A stretch of 64,000 bases of DNA from Natronococcus pandeyae (lineage in GTDB: Archaea > Halobacteriota > Halobacteria > Halobacteriales > Natrialbaceae), in the NCBI RefSeq assembly GCF_008122205.1, contig NZ_PHNJ01000008.1, positions 1 to 64,000 on the forward strand. Reading direction: 5' to 3'. Each line of letters begins with the position of its first letter. The first letter of the stretch is position 1. The position numbers were made by a program, and so were the translations under genes. The notes under the pieces are model-generated. The model worked only from the letters and a program-made list of their open reading frames with translations, made no database searches and was not told the origin of the DNA. Below, piece by piece: positions 22,769 through 32,277 of this stretch.

Positions 22769-25291
22769 ATGAGCGAGCCCTCCACCGAACGGCCGGGCTC
22801 GAGTCGCACGCTCGAGTTGCGGGTCCCCGAGATGGACTGCCCCTCCTGTGCCGGCAAGGTGAAAAACAGCGTCGAGCGACTCGACGGCATCGACCGTCTC
22901 GAGCCGCGGGTAACGAGCGGCCGCCTCGTCGTCGAGTACGATCCGACGCTGACGAGCGAGTCGGCGATCCGCGAGCGCGTACAGGCGGCGGGCTACGGCA
23001 TCGAATCGGCGGCGTCCGAACTCACGGTCTCCGTCCCCGACATGGACTGCCCCTCCTGTGCGGCGAAGGTCGAGAACGCGCTCGACGGCGTCGAGGGCCT
23101 CTCCAAAATCGAGACTCGACCCGCGACGGGACGGGTTACCGTGACGGGCGTCGACGGAACCGACCCCGAGACGATCACCGGAGCGATCGAGTCCGCCGGC
23201 TACGAAGCGACACCGATCGCCGACGAACGCGACTCGATGGCCGAAACGGAGGCGGTCTGGCGAAGCCGCCGAGCCGTCGGCACGGGGATCGGTGCCGTCT
23301 TCCTTGTCGTGGGGATGGTCCTCGAGTTCGTCCTCCCCGCGCTCGATCCCGCCCTCGCCACCGCCGCCGGCCGCACGTACGAACTATCACACCTGCTGTT
23401 CATCGCGGCCGTCGTCGTCGCCGGCGCGCCGATCCTCCGGAACGGTTACTACTCGGCGCGAAACCGGAGCCTCGACATCGACTTTCTGATGAGCGTCGGC
23501 ATCGTCGCCAGCGTCGCGGCCCACCACCCCTTCGAGGGCGCGATGCTCGCGGTTCTGTTCAGCGTCGCTCAGTTGCTCGAGCGGTTCTCGATGGACCGCG
23601 CCCGCGACTCGCTGCGAGAGCTGATGGATCTCTCGCCGGACACCGCGACGGTTCGACGCGAGGACGGGACCGAGGAGACGATTCCGGCGGACGAACTCGA
23701 GATCGGCGACCTCGTCGTGGTCCGGCCGGGCGAGAAGATTCCGGCCGACGGCGTCGTCGTCGAGGGGACGAGCGCGGTCGACCAGTCGCCGATCACGGGC
23801 GAGAGCGTCCCCGAGGACAAGACCGCCGACGACGAGGTCTACGCCGGGACGATCGCCGAGTCCGGCTACCTCGAGGTCGAGGTCGAGAGCGAGGCCGACG
23901 AGTCGACGATCGCCCGGATCGTCCGCATGGTCGAGGACGCCGAGCGCGAGCAGACCGAGCGCGAGCAGTTCATCGACCGCTTCGCGAGCGTCTACACGCC
24001 GATCGTCGTCACCCTCGCAGTCGCGGCCGCGCTCGCGCCACCGCTGCTGTTCGGCGCGTCCTGGAGCTACTGGTTCGTCGTCGGGCTGACGCTGCTCGTG
24101 ATCTCCTGTCCCTGCGCGCTGGTCATCTCGACGCCCGTCAGCGTCGTCTCGGGGATCACCAGCGCCGCGCGAAACGGCGTCCTGATTAAGGGTGGGCGCC
24201 ACCTCGAGGCCGTCGGCGAGAGCGACGTCCTCGCGGTCGACAAGACGGGGACGCTGACCACCGGCGATCTCTCCGTCACTGACGTCATCCCGCTCGAGGG
24301 CGCCGACGAGGAGGACGTCCTCCGCCGCGCCAGCGCCGCAGAACGGCGGAGCGAACACCCGATCGGGCAGGCGATCGTCGGCTACGCCGAGGAGCGCGGG
24401 CTCGACCCCGACGACCCGGACGTCTCCGGATTCGAGGCGCTGACCGGGAAGGGGGTCCGCGCCGATATCGACGGCACCACCCACTACGTCGGCAAACCCG
24501 AGCTCTTCGAGGGGCTGGCGGACCTGAAACACGTCCACGCGACGACCGACGGCGGGCTGACGCTCGAGTCGATGGGCTACGAGGCTGAGTCCCAGTGCGA
24601 GCGCGAGGCGTGTCTCGACGTCCTCGCGGAGGTCGTACCAGATCTCCAGGCCGAGGGGAAGACCGTCGTGATCGTCGGCACCGAGGACGGACCGATCGGC
24701 GTCGTCGGCGTCGCGGATCGGGTTCGTCCTGAAGCGAAGTGGGCCGTCTCCAAACTGCAGGAGCAGGGCGTCCGCGTCGTGATGCTCACCGGAGACAACC
24801 AGGGGACCGCGCGAGCCATTGCCAACCAGGTCGAGATCGACGAGTACCACGCCGAGTTGCTGCCCGACGAAAAACTCGAGTTGATTCGGAAATTGGAGAA
24901 CGAGCACGGCGACGGCCGGGTCGCCATGGTCGGCGACGGAATCAACGACGCGCCCGCGCTCGCGACCGCCACCGTCGGCATCGCGATGGGCGCCGCGGGG
25001 ACCGACACGGCGCTCGAGACGGCCGACGTCGCGCTGATGGGCGACGATCTCACCCGCCTGCCGTACCTCTATGCCCTCTCGGGGAAGGCGAACGGCGTCA
25101 TCCGACAGAACATCTGGTCGAGCCTGGCCGTCAAGGCCGTGCTCGCGGCCGGCGCGCCGTTCGGAATCGTGACCGTGATCCACGCGGTCGTCATCGGCGA
25201 CATGGGGATGAGCCTCGGCGTGACGGGTAACGCGATGCGACTCGCAGGCGTCGAACCCGAGACGCCAGAGACGCTCGAGGCGGACGAGTAA
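22769..25291 (+). CDS. heavy-metal exporting P-type ATPase, Zn/Cd/Pb subgroup (P1B-2)
   Basis: An 840-residue ion pump. Two heavy-metal-associated domains lie at the N-terminus, each with MDCPSC (Cys24/Cys27 and Cys94/Cys97). Membrane motif CPC at about 447-449 continues as CPCALVISTP, and the last helix pair ends with DMGMSLGVTGN (Asp811), which together match the P1B-2 pattern for Zn(II), Cd(II) and Pb(II), not the Cu(I) pattern. The phosphorylated Asp491 is in DKTGTLT, the TGES loop reads TGESVP, the hinge is GDGINDAP and the nucleotide-binding SEHP is present. A His/Cys-containing insertion of about 35 residues near 586-620 is unusual. Start ATG 22769 follows two in-frame GTGs; the length is close either way. 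Probably controlled by the regulator before it. Confidence 0.92.
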   Translation: MSEPSTERPGSSRTLELRVPEMDCPSCAGKVKNSVERLDGIDRLEPRVTSGRLVVEYDPTLTSESAIRERVQAAGYGIESAASELTVSVPDMDCPSCAAKVENALDGVEGLSKIETRPATGRVTVTGVDGTDPETITGAIESAGYEATPIADERDSMAETEAVWRSRRAVGTGIGAVFLVVGMVLEFVLPALDPALATAAGRTYELSHLLFIAAVVVAGAPILRNGYYSARNRSLDIDFLMSVGIVASVAAHHPFEGAMLAVLFSVAQLLERFSMDRARDSLRELMDLSPDTATVRREDGTEETIPADELEIGDLVVVRPGEKIPADGVVVEGTSAVDQSPITGESVPEDKTADDEVYAGTIAESGYLEVEVESEADESTIARIVRMVEDAEREQTEREQFIDRFASVYTPIVVTLAVAAALAPPLLFGASWSYWFVVGLTLLVISCPCALVISTPVSVVSGITSAARNGVLIKGGRHLEAVGESDVLAVDKTGTLTTGDLSVTDVIPLEGADEEDVLRRASAAERRSEHPIGQAIVGYAEERGLDPDDPDVSGFEALTGKGVRADIDGTTHYVGKPELFEGLADLKHVHATTDGGLTLESMGYEAESQCEREACLDVLAEVVPDLQAEGKTVVIVGTEDGPIGVVGVADRVRPEAKWAVSKLQEQGVRVVMLTGDNQGTARAIANQVEIDEYHAELLPDEKLELIRKLENEHGDGRVAMVGDGINDAPALATATVGIAMGAAGTDTALETADVALMGDDLTRLPYLYALSGKANGVIRQNIWSSLAVKAVLAAGAPFGIVTVIHAVVIGDMGMSLGVTGNAMRLAGVEPETPETLEADE

Positions 25292-25306
25292 CGCTCTCAC
25301 GCGGCG

Positions 25307-26506
25307 TCACTGTTCTGGAAGAAATCGCGAGAGGAGGATCGCCACGCCGGCGAGCACCGCGAACAGGAAAAAGACCTCGTCGAAGAAGCCGCGATCCGCG
25401 AGCGCGCCGGCGACCGCCGGACTTCCCGCACCGAGAACCATGAACCCGGTCCGGACGACTCCCAGTCCCGTTCCCTGGATGTCCGTCGGGAGCGACGCGG
25501 TCAGATACGGCATCGTCATGGCGGTCACGCCGAGGAGTCCGCTGGCGAGGATCGTCACCCCGACGATCGAAACCGGCCCCTCGAGCAGGGGCAAGAGTCC
25601 CAGCCCGACCGCGACGACACCCATGACGACGGGAACCGACCGTCTGATCCCGAACCGATCGTAGGCCGCGCCCGAGAGCGGTTGAACCAGAACACCCAGC
25701 GCGAAGAACGCGCCGAACAGCACGGTGGCGAACGCTGGAGAGAACCCCTTCATCTCGATCAGATACGTCGGGTAGAACCCCGTAAACGCCTGCCAAACGC
25801 TAAACCCGAGGAGCTGAATCAGCGTGGCGAGCACGATCGGCGGTCTGCTGATTTCGCCGAGAACGTAGCGACCGGTCTCGAGCGAGAGCGAGTCGACCGC
25901 GCTCGTGGGTCCGGACGTCCGCGCGGGGACGGTCACCCAGAGGAATCCCGACGCCACGAGAAAGAGCGGGACGGCGAACCCGAAGCCGTACTGCCAGGCG
26001 ATCGCACCCGCGATCAGCCCGGCGACCGGCGGTAAGACCGCGTTGCCGACCTCGCCCGCCGCCAGCGTCACGCCGATCGCAGCGCCGTCGTTGTCCGGGA
26101 AGACGTCCGAGAGCGCGGTGTAGCGCGCGACGCCGTACAGCGCCGTTCCGAAACCGAACAGGGCCGTCGCCGCGAACAGCAGTGAGGCCGACGTCGCGGT
26201 CGCCACCAGTGCGATCGTCACGGTCGAGAGGGCCGTACTTACCACGAGGATACGTCCCTCGCCGATCCGGTCGGCGAGGATCCCACCGGGGAGCTGCCCG
26301 AGCGCGTACGCCACCCAGAGCACGGTCAACAGGAGGCCAGCGGTCGTGAGGTCGAACCCATAGGCCGCTCGCAAGTGCGGAAGCAACACGGGATAGACGA
26401 GTCGAACGCCGATCGAGAGGAACCAGCCCGACGCGATCGCGATGAGAATCGGACTGCGTTCGTCACGCCACAGCGTCCGTAGTCCACGACGAATCTCGGA
26501 GTTCAC
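25307..26506 (-). CDS. MFS transporter
   Basis: A 399-residue major facilitator with about twelve membrane segments. The early loop motif between helices 2 and 3 is GILADRIGEGR, and the repeat in the second half (AAYDRFGIRRS) marks the duplicated six-helix halves. It should move a small solute or drug by proton or ion coupling; the substrate cannot be told. The C-terminus is short. It is convergent with the metal ATPase (15 bases between stops), so it is not an obvious part of the metal system. Confidence 0.85.
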   Translation of the reverse strand: MNSEIRRGLRTLWRDERSPILIAIASGWFLSIGVRLVYPVLLPHLRAAYGFDLTTAGLLLTVLWVAYALGQLPGGILADRIGEGRILVVSTALSTVTIALVATATSASLLFAATALFGFGTALYGVARYTALSDVFPDNDGAAIGVTLAAGEVGNAVLPPVAGLIAGAIAWQYGFGFAVPLFLVASGFLWVTVPARTSGPTSAVDSLSLETGRYVLGEISRPPIVLATLIQLLGFSVWQAFTGFYPTYLIEMKGFSPAFATVLFGAFFALGVLVQPLSGAAYDRFGIRRSVPVVMGVVAVGLGLLPLLEGPVSIVGVTILASGLLGVTAMTMPYLTASLPTDIQGTGLGVVRTGFMVLGAGSPAVAGALADRGFFDEVFFLFAVLAGVAILLSRFLPEQ

Positions 26507-26589
26507 GACGACCGAATCACTGTCCGAGAGTTATCTCGTGTGTCTATATTCCTGGCGGCTGCAGCAACCAGGTTGCGAACAGGGGGCGA

Positions 26590-27114
26590 TCACGTGACTC
26601 GATTTCGGAGCCATTCGACTCCCGGCCGTCCGTCGATCCACCACAGCGCGACGCCGGCAAAGAGGACGACAGCCTCGAGCCAGAGCGTCGTGATCTCGAG
26701 GCCGGCGACGGTTCCGAGCGGTTTCGTGCCCGTATACTCCGGCATGTGCGTAACCGGCCAGAGCAGGAAGCCGAGTTCGTCGTAATCGCCCGAGAGCAGG
26801 TGCCAGGGAACGTCGGTCGCGACGTGCGAGAGGTAACCGATGGCGAAGGCGACGCCGAGCACTCGCCGTTCGCGCGCTCGCGCGACCAGCCAGACCGCGA
26901 CGACCAGCGGGATCGCGAACAGCAGCGAGTGGCCGATCGTTCGACCGACTGGGACGACCCCCGCGGCGTGCAGCGGCTTGTCGAGCAGATCCGGAAGCGC
27001 CGCGCCGAAGATCGCGACGATGGCCGGCGTTTCGGCGGGCGGTTCGCCACGACTCCAGCGCGTGTACGCCGCGTAACAGAGGTAGCCGACGGCGAGGTGG
27101 ACGACAGGCTGCAT
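26590..27114 (-). CDS. membrane-bound metal-dependent hydrolase-like protein (YdjM/DUF457 type)
   Basis: A 174-residue protein with about four or five membrane segments. Residues 1-10 start MQPVVHLAVGYL, and His-Asp motifs lie near membrane faces: AALPDLLDKPLH, TIGHSLLF and SHVATDVPWHLL. This arrangement is that of the family annotated as LexA-regulated membrane-bound hydrolases. Substrate and activity are not known. The ATG at 27114 faces the flavoprotein gene at 27330, with a 215-base shared upstream region. Confidence 0.75.
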   Translation of the reverse strand: MQPVVHLAVGYLCYAAYTRWSRGEPPAETPAIVAIFGAALPDLLDKPLHAAGVVPVGRTIGHSLLFAIPLVVAVWLVARARERRVLGVAFAIGYLSHVATDVPWHLLSGDYDELGFLLWPVTHMPEYTGTKPLGTVAGLEITTLWLEAVVLFAGVALWWIDGRPGVEWLRNRVT

Positions 27115-27297
27115 CTCGGACTCGGCTACGACCGTGAGACTTCTAAGTGTCAGGCTGTCGGCTGCTGGCGGGGACTGTGTTCAGGTACTACTGTGAGTAA
27201 TCAACGTGCGGTGGTCGATTCTCTCGGCGAGTCGGTGTACTCTGAATATCGTCGCTGGCGTGGTTCGGTCTGCCACCATTGCACCGTTTGGGACGAT

Positions 27298-27306
27298 ACC
27301 TAAATC
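27298..27306 (+). promoter_or_regulatory. TATA-like element of the flavoprotein gene
   Basis: ACCTAAATC is centred about 28 bases before the ATG at 27330, which predicts a leaderless transcript and supports that start. Confidence 0.45.
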
Positions 27307-27329
27307 CGCTCGACACTAAGCTCATACTG

Positions 27330-29186
27330 ATGACAGAAACACCGATAGACGACCGTCAGGAGCCGACGACCGGCACCGACGTCGCGGGCGTCGAGAACCG
27401 TATCGACGGCGGGGACGCGGCCTCGGTAGACGGACTCGAGTACGAGGTCGTCACCACGCCGGTGCTCGTCATCGGGGCGGGTGCGGCAGGTGCTCGCGTC
27501 GCGATCGAACTCGCCGAGTCGGGGATCGACCCCCTGGTGATCGGCAAGCGCGACCACGGCGACGCGCACACGACGTGGGCGGCCGGCGGCGTCAACGCGG
27601 CGCTCGGTTCGCTCGATCCGGACGACGACTGGACGATCCACGCGGCGGACACGCTGAACGAGGGTCATCACCTCAACGATCCCGAAGCGGTCGAACTGAC
27701 CGCGAAGCACATGCCGGACCGGATCCGCGAACTCGAGGAGTGGGGAATGCCGTTCGATCGCACCGACGGCGGCAAAATCAACCAGCGCTACTTCGGCGCA
27801 CAGTCGTACCGCCGCACCTGCTTCATCGGCGACCGGACTGGCGAGGCGATGCTCGAGACGCTGATCGAGAGGGCCCGCGAACTCGAGATCCCCTACCGCG
27901 ACAACGTGATGATCACGCGGCTGCTCTCGGACGGGCGGCGCGTCTCCGGCGCGGTCGGCTTCGACATGGAGACCGGCGACGGCCTCCTCTTTCGGAGCGA
28001 CCACGTCGTGCTGGCAGCCGGCGGCTTCTCCGCGTTCTATCGGCGTCACTCCTCGCGGGACGACGAGAACAACGGCGACGCACAGGCGCTGGCGCTCGGG
28101 GCCGGCACGCGGCTGCTCGACCTCGAGTTCGTCCAGTTCCACCCCACCGGGATGGTCGGCGACCGCTACGGCGAGGAGTGGGATGGCCGCCTCGTCACCG
28201 AAGCGGTTCGCGGCGAGGGAGGACGGCTCTACAACGAAGACGGGGAGCGATTCATGGAGCGCTACTCACCCGATCAGATGGAACTCGACGCGCGTGACGT
28301 CGTCGCGCGAGCGATCGCCCAGGAGGTCCGCGAGGGCCGCGGTACCGACAACGGCGGCGTCTACCTCGACATCTCTCACCGCGATGCCGACTACGTTCGC
28401 GATCGGCTGCCGTCGATGGTCGAACGATTCGAGTCGCTCGGAGTCGACATCACCGAGGAACCGATGGAAGTCGCGCCGACGGCCCACTACACGATGGGCG
28501 GCGTCGACATCGACTTCCGGACCGGTGAAACCGGCGTGGAGGGACTGTACGCCGTCGGCGAGTCGGTCGCGGGCGTCCACGGCGCGAACCGCCTCGGCGG
28601 GAACTCGCTGGCCGAGACCGTGGCGATCGGCAAACTCGTCGGCGACCACGTCGCGGACGCGGTGACTGACGACGATCGGCAGCCCGCCGTGACCGGCGAT
28701 CAGCGAGCGCTGGCCGAGCGAGAGTTCCGGGCGCTCGAGGGGCTCGCCGCCGCCGACGGCGACCTCACGCCGCGAGCGCTCCTCGACGAACTCGGCGAAC
28801 TGCTGTGGGACCACGCGGGTATCCTCAGGGACGAGGAGAGCCTTCGCGAGGGGCTGTCGAAACTCGAGTCGCTGCGAGAACGGACGGCTGACCTCCGCGT
28901 CGACGGCGACCTCACCTCGCGCTCGTTCGAGTTCGCCGTGGACCTCTCGTTCAGCCTCACGGTCGCCGAGGCGATGTTCCGGGCGGCCCTCGAACGGACC
29001 GAATCTCGGGGCGCGCACTACCGGACGGACCACCCTGACACGGATCCCGACTGGCGCGTCAACCTCGTGCTCTCGGTCGAGGAGGGCGAACTCTCGATCC
29101 GCCGCCGCGGCGTCGGCGAACCCAGCGAACCGGTGCAGGACGCGCTCGAGGAGGGGTACGAACTCGACTACCACCACCTCGAGTGA
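27330..29186 (+). CDS. FAD-binding fumarate reductase / succinate dehydrogenase-like flavoprotein (orphan)
   Basis: A 618-residue flavoprotein of the SdhA/FrdA/NadB superfamily. After a 40-residue acidic extension comes the FAD-binding VLVIGAGAAGARVAIELAES. The next conserved block DAHTTWAAGGVNAALG keeps a His at the place where SdhA binds FAD covalently. The capping domain and active site are represented by EFVQFHPTGMVGDRY and VTEAVRGEGGRLY, and GANRLGGNSLAETVA binds the FAD. The helical C-terminal domain ends DYHHLE. No iron-sulphur or membrane subunit is adjacent, unlike the complete sdh operon at 41760-45282, so it may reduce fumarate or oxidise L-aspartate in the cytoplasm (as NadB). Length and the His favour an SdhA-like enzyme; NadB cannot be excluded. 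Confidence 0.8.
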   Translation: MTETPIDDRQEPTTGTDVAGVENRIDGGDAASVDGLEYEVVTTPVLVIGAGAAGARVAIELAESGIDPLVIGKRDHGDAHTTWAAGGVNAALGSLDPDDDWTIHAADTLNEGHHLNDPEAVELTAKHMPDRIRELEEWGMPFDRTDGGKINQRYFGAQSYRRTCFIGDRTGEAMLETLIERARELEIPYRDNVMITRLLSDGRRVSGAVGFDMETGDGLLFRSDHVVLAAGGFSAFYRRHSSRDDENNGDAQALALGAGTRLLDLEFVQFHPTGMVGDRYGEEWDGRLVTEAVRGEGGRLYNEDGERFMERYSPDQMELDARDVVARAIAQEVREGRGTDNGGVYLDISHRDADYVRDRLPSMVERFESLGVDITEEPMEVAPTAHYTMGGVDIDFRTGETGVEGLYAVGESVAGVHGANRLGGNSLAETVAIGKLVGDHVADAVTDDDRQPAVTGDQRALAEREFRALEGLAAADGDLTPRALLDELGELLWDHAGILRDEESLREGLSKLESLRERTADLRVDGDLTSRSFEFAVDLSFSLTVAEAMFRAALERTESRGAHYRTDHPDTDPDWRVNLVLSVEEGELSIRRRGVGEPSEPVQDALEEGYELDYHHLE

Positions 29187-29201
29187 GCGCTGGGGGTTCG
29201 A

Positions 29202-31283
29202 TCAGGTCTCGAGCCCGACGACGGTCTTCGTGACGGTCTCGCCGTTCTCCTTGCGCCACAGGAAGTTGTTCGCGCTGACGCCGCCGCCGTACTCGCCCGC
29301 GGCGTCGGGACGGGCGTACTCCACCGGACCGACCGTGTACGAACCGGTGTCGGCCAGTTCCGACGGAACCTCGACGAAGTACCGAACCGTGTCCGACTCG
29401 ACCGTCTCGTCCGCGGTGACGACCGTGCGGTCGCCGCCGCTGATCTCGTCGACGGTCACGTCGCCGCCGACGACCGCCCAGTCGCCCGGGATGCGGTCGC
29501 GTACCTGCACCGGTTCGTCGCTGTCGACGTGGATCCGGACCTGACTCGTCTGGCCCGCGGTGAACAGCGAGGCGTCGGCTTCGCGCTCGACGTCGGCGTC
29601 GATCGGCGTATCCTCGCCGACGGGCACGTCGTCGTGCGCGATGGCCTGCGGGCCCTCGTTGATCCCGCTCGAGAACGTGACGCCGTTGCGGACGACCGCA
29701 GACCAGTGGAACGGCGTTCCCGTCGACAGCGCCTCGAGCGACGCATCCTCCGGAATGTCGGCGCCGACGCGGCTGTAGCCGGTCGGCTCGAGGGCGAAGT
29801 CGTCGGTGATCTCCAGGAAACGGGTGCCGGCGTGGTAGTGGCCCGCCACGACGGTGCCGTCGGCGTCGATGTCGAGGTTGTGGGCGCTCAGGTTGAAGTC
29901 GTCGAACCCCTCGTACTCGTGGTCGTCGTCCGCCGCTTCTGCCTCGAAGCCGGGCGTCTCGTCGAACGTCTGCTCCGTCGACTCGAACAGGATCCAGTAG
30001 TCCAGTTCCGTCTGGCCATTGTCTTCGTACATCTCGAAGGCCGTACGGGTCGCAGGCTCGACGTCGTCGTCTCGCAACGTCGAGGAGGCACCCAGGTAGA
30101 CCGGCTCGTCGCGCTCGCCGCTGAGCACGTCGTCGATCGGATCCGCGTCGACGAGGTAGTAGTGGCCGGACTCGCCGTCGTTGCGGACGTGACCCTCGTC
30201 CTCGTGGCTCGAGGGGTTCTCGTGGCCCGCGACGAACACGCGCTTCCCGTTCTGGAGCGTCGGCGCCGGCACCGAGTGGTGGGCGCGGTCCTGCTCGAAG
30301 ACGCCGAGTTCCTCGATATCTTCCGGATCGCTCACGTCGAGCAGACGCGTCCCCGCGTTCCAGTTCGCGAGGTAGGCGACGGGCGTTCCGAAGCGCGGGT
30401 CATCCTGGACGACGATGTCGTGAGCGTAGGCTTCGCCGCCGTCGGTGTCCGTCTCCGTTCCCGGCTGGGCGAGTTCCGCCGAGTAGTTCCACCAGTTGAC
30501 CAGTTCTAGCGTTCCGGACTCGCGGTCGAACTCGAAGATGTTGATGCCGCCCGTCACGCCGTCCTCCCCGTGGGTCGTGAAGACGTACTCGGCCCCGCCG
30601 ATCTGGTGGTACCAGGCGTTGTGCGGCCCGAGCGTCCACACCGATAGCGACGTCTGCGTGACGAACTCGGGATTGCCCGGATCGGAGATGTCGACCACCT
30701 CGAGCGCCGCCGCGTCCGCGCCGCCGCTGTCCGCATCGTCGTCGTCGAGGTCGAGCTCGGTCTCGTCGAACAGCGCGGTGAACGGCTGCTTCGAGATGAA
30801 CGCGTACTGCCCGTCGTCCGAGAGCTTGACGTCCATGCAGGCGGCCCCGTCGTTCTCGTTGCCGTAGAACGAGAGGACGGTGAGTTCGGCCGACTCGAGC
30901 GCCTCGCGGCTCTCGGCGCGGGTGAACTGGCCGATATCGAGGACGGCCATGCCCCGCCCCGGCGTCTCGTCGCGCGAGGAGAACGCCGAAATTACCGCGA
31001 TGTCGTCGTGTACTCGAAACTCGCTGAGCCCGCCGTAGTGCGGTTCGTCGGGGGAACCGGCGAACGACGCCGAACCGATCCCGCCGAGGCTGTGGTAGCC
31101 GACGACGTCGGTGTTCGCCCCGGCATCGGCGCGGTTGCCGTCGAACTGATCGCCGTGGGGACCGTCCGTCGTGTACTTGTGCGCGCTCGCGACACCGCCG
31201 AGCGCGCCGACGCCCAGCGCGCCCGCGGCCGCCTTCAGGACTGCACGCCTCGTCGACTGTGTCAGTGAGTCACTGGTGAACAT
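29202..31283 (-). CDS. Tat-exported LVIVD/beta-propeller-like secreted protein
   Basis: A 693-residue secreted protein. The signal has a twin arginine (TRRAVLKAAAGALGVG) and ends GGVASA. The mature region holds repeats of strands with the LVIVD-like pattern, for example AALEVVDISDPGNPEFV, TRLLDVSDPEDIEEL and TRFLEITDDFAL, spaced by about 60-90 residues; this predicts a seven-bladed or similar propeller. His-rich segments (GPHNAWYHQIGG, AHHSVPAPTLQN, NLSAHNLDIDADG and VAGHYHAGTR) recur within the blades and might bind metal. The C-terminal ~120 residues form a separate Ig-like domain. Function unknown; probably a surface-exposed binding protein. Convergent with the flavoprotein gene by 15 bases. 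Confidence 0.8.
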   Translation of the reverse strand: MFTSDSLTQSTRRAVLKAAAGALGVGALGGVASAHKYTTDGPHGDQFDGNRADAGANTDVVGYHSLGGIGSASFAGSPDEPHYGGLSEFRVHDDIAVISAFSSRDETPGRGMAVLDIGQFTRAESREALESAELTVLSFYGNENDGAACMDVKLSDDGQYAFISKQPFTALFDETELDLDDDDADSGGADAAALEVVDISDPGNPEFVTQTSLSVWTLGPHNAWYHQIGGAEYVFTTHGEDGVTGGINIFEFDRESGTLELVNWWNYSAELAQPGTETDTDGGEAYAHDIVVQDDPRFGTPVAYLANWNAGTRLLDVSDPEDIEELGVFEQDRAHHSVPAPTLQNGKRVFVAGHENPSSHEDEGHVRNDGESGHYYLVDADPIDDVLSGERDEPVYLGASSTLRDDDVEPATRTAFEMYEDNGQTELDYWILFESTEQTFDETPGFEAEAADDDHEYEGFDDFNLSAHNLDIDADGTVVAGHYHAGTRFLEITDDFALEPTGYSRVGADIPEDASLEALSTGTPFHWSAVVRNGVTFSSGINEGPQAIAHDDVPVGEDTPIDADVEREADASLFTAGQTSQVRIHVDSDEPVQVRDRIPGDWAVVGGDVTVDEISGGDRTVVTADETVESDTVRYFVEVPSELADTGSYTVGPVEYARPDAAGEYGGGVSANNFLWRKENGETVTKTVVGLET

Positions 31284-31505
31284 ACGGATGACCTGAATCT
31301 CGGTACCAGTGACTGCTTTTAGAATGTTTTGACAAATTTATCCAATTATTATGTAATAATACTACTAGATGACGTTAAGAGGTCCTCGAGCACGACAGTG
31401 GACGCGGTTCCGCGTTCGCTCGAGCACACCCGCCGACGGTCGGTACCGGCCCAACCGAGACGCATATCCGTTTTCGGAACTGTAACCGTGTATCCACAGT
31501 TGCGT

Positions 31506-32096
31506 ATGATAGAAGAGGCACACCCCGTCCTCCGCCAGGATCCCGTGATGGCGGAGCTCGTCGAGCGACACGATCCCTACGTCGAACCGAACTGGAACGA
31601 GTACGAGCGACTCTGCATCTCGATCATCAACCAGCAGCTCTCGACCGCGAGCGCGGCAGCCGTCCGCGAGCGAGTGTTCGACCTCCTCGAGGACGACGTG
31701 CGGCCGGAGACCATACTGGCCGCGGACGAGGCGGCGCTCCGAGACGCGGGACTCTCCCGTAGCAAAGTCGAGTACGTCCAAAACGCTGCGCGAGCCTTCC
31801 AGCAGAACGATTACACGCGAGAGGGGCTGTCCGCCCACTCCAACGACGAGGTGATCGATACCCTCACCGAAATCAAGGGGATCGGTGCGTGGACGGCACG
31901 CATGTACCTCCTGTTCGTCCTCGAGCGACCCGACGTGCTCCCCCTCGGCGACCTCGCCGTTCGCCGCGGGATCGAATCGCTGTACGGGAACGGCGAAGAA
32001 CTGACTCGCGGGGAGATGCGCGAGATCGCCGAGCCGTGGCGACCGTACCGAAGCGTCGCGACGCGGTACATCTGGGCCGAATACGAGTCGGACTGA
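31506..32096 (+). CDS. DNA-3-methyladenine glycosylase (AlkA-type, HhH-GPD)
   Basis: A 196-residue DNA repair glycosylase of the HhH-GPD superfamily, which removes alkylated purines. The helix-hairpin-helix is LTEIKGIGAWTARMYLL, and the catalytic Asp is in the following LGDLAVRRG. The usual N-terminal domain of E. coli AlkA is missing, as in many short archaeal members. The N-terminal helix segment SIINQQLSTASAAAVRERVF matches the family. ATG 31506 gives MIEEAHPVLRQDPVM; the open frame extends upstream to 31329 with unlike sequence, and is not used. The next gene, a pentad-repeat protein, follows in the same direction but 181 bases away. Confidence 0.88.
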   Translation: MIEEAHPVLRQDPVMAELVERHDPYVEPNWNEYERLCISIINQQLSTASAAAVRERVFDLLEDDVRPETILAADEAALRDAGLSRSKVEYVQNAARAFQQNDYTREGLSAHSNDEVIDTLTEIKGIGAWTARMYLLFVLERPDVLPLGDLAVRRGIESLYGNGEELTRGEMREIAEPWRPYRSVATRYIWAEYESD

Positions 32097-32277
32097 ACCC
32101 GTTCGGCGGTAATCGATCACTGCGAGCGCTCGAGTCGGGAACCGATCTCACCCGAAACCGGATAACGACCGATTACGACCCCGATACTGCAGGCTTTCGC
32201 CGGTGTCGAAAGAAATGGAATACTGATCGCCAAGACGGCCACGCCGACTAAAGTACGGCCCCGTTTTAGCGCCTTCG

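Noticed and set aside
22769-25291. Copper exporter (CopA) assignment
   Set aside because: The membrane motifs CPC-x4-S-x-P and D-x-G-x7-N fit the Zn/Cd/Pb subgroup; the Cu(I)-type helix 7 and 8 motifs are not seen.
23387-25300. A 637-codon minus-strand frame
   Set aside because: It is the shadow of the P-type ATPase on the opposite strand, caused by GC-rich codon positions.
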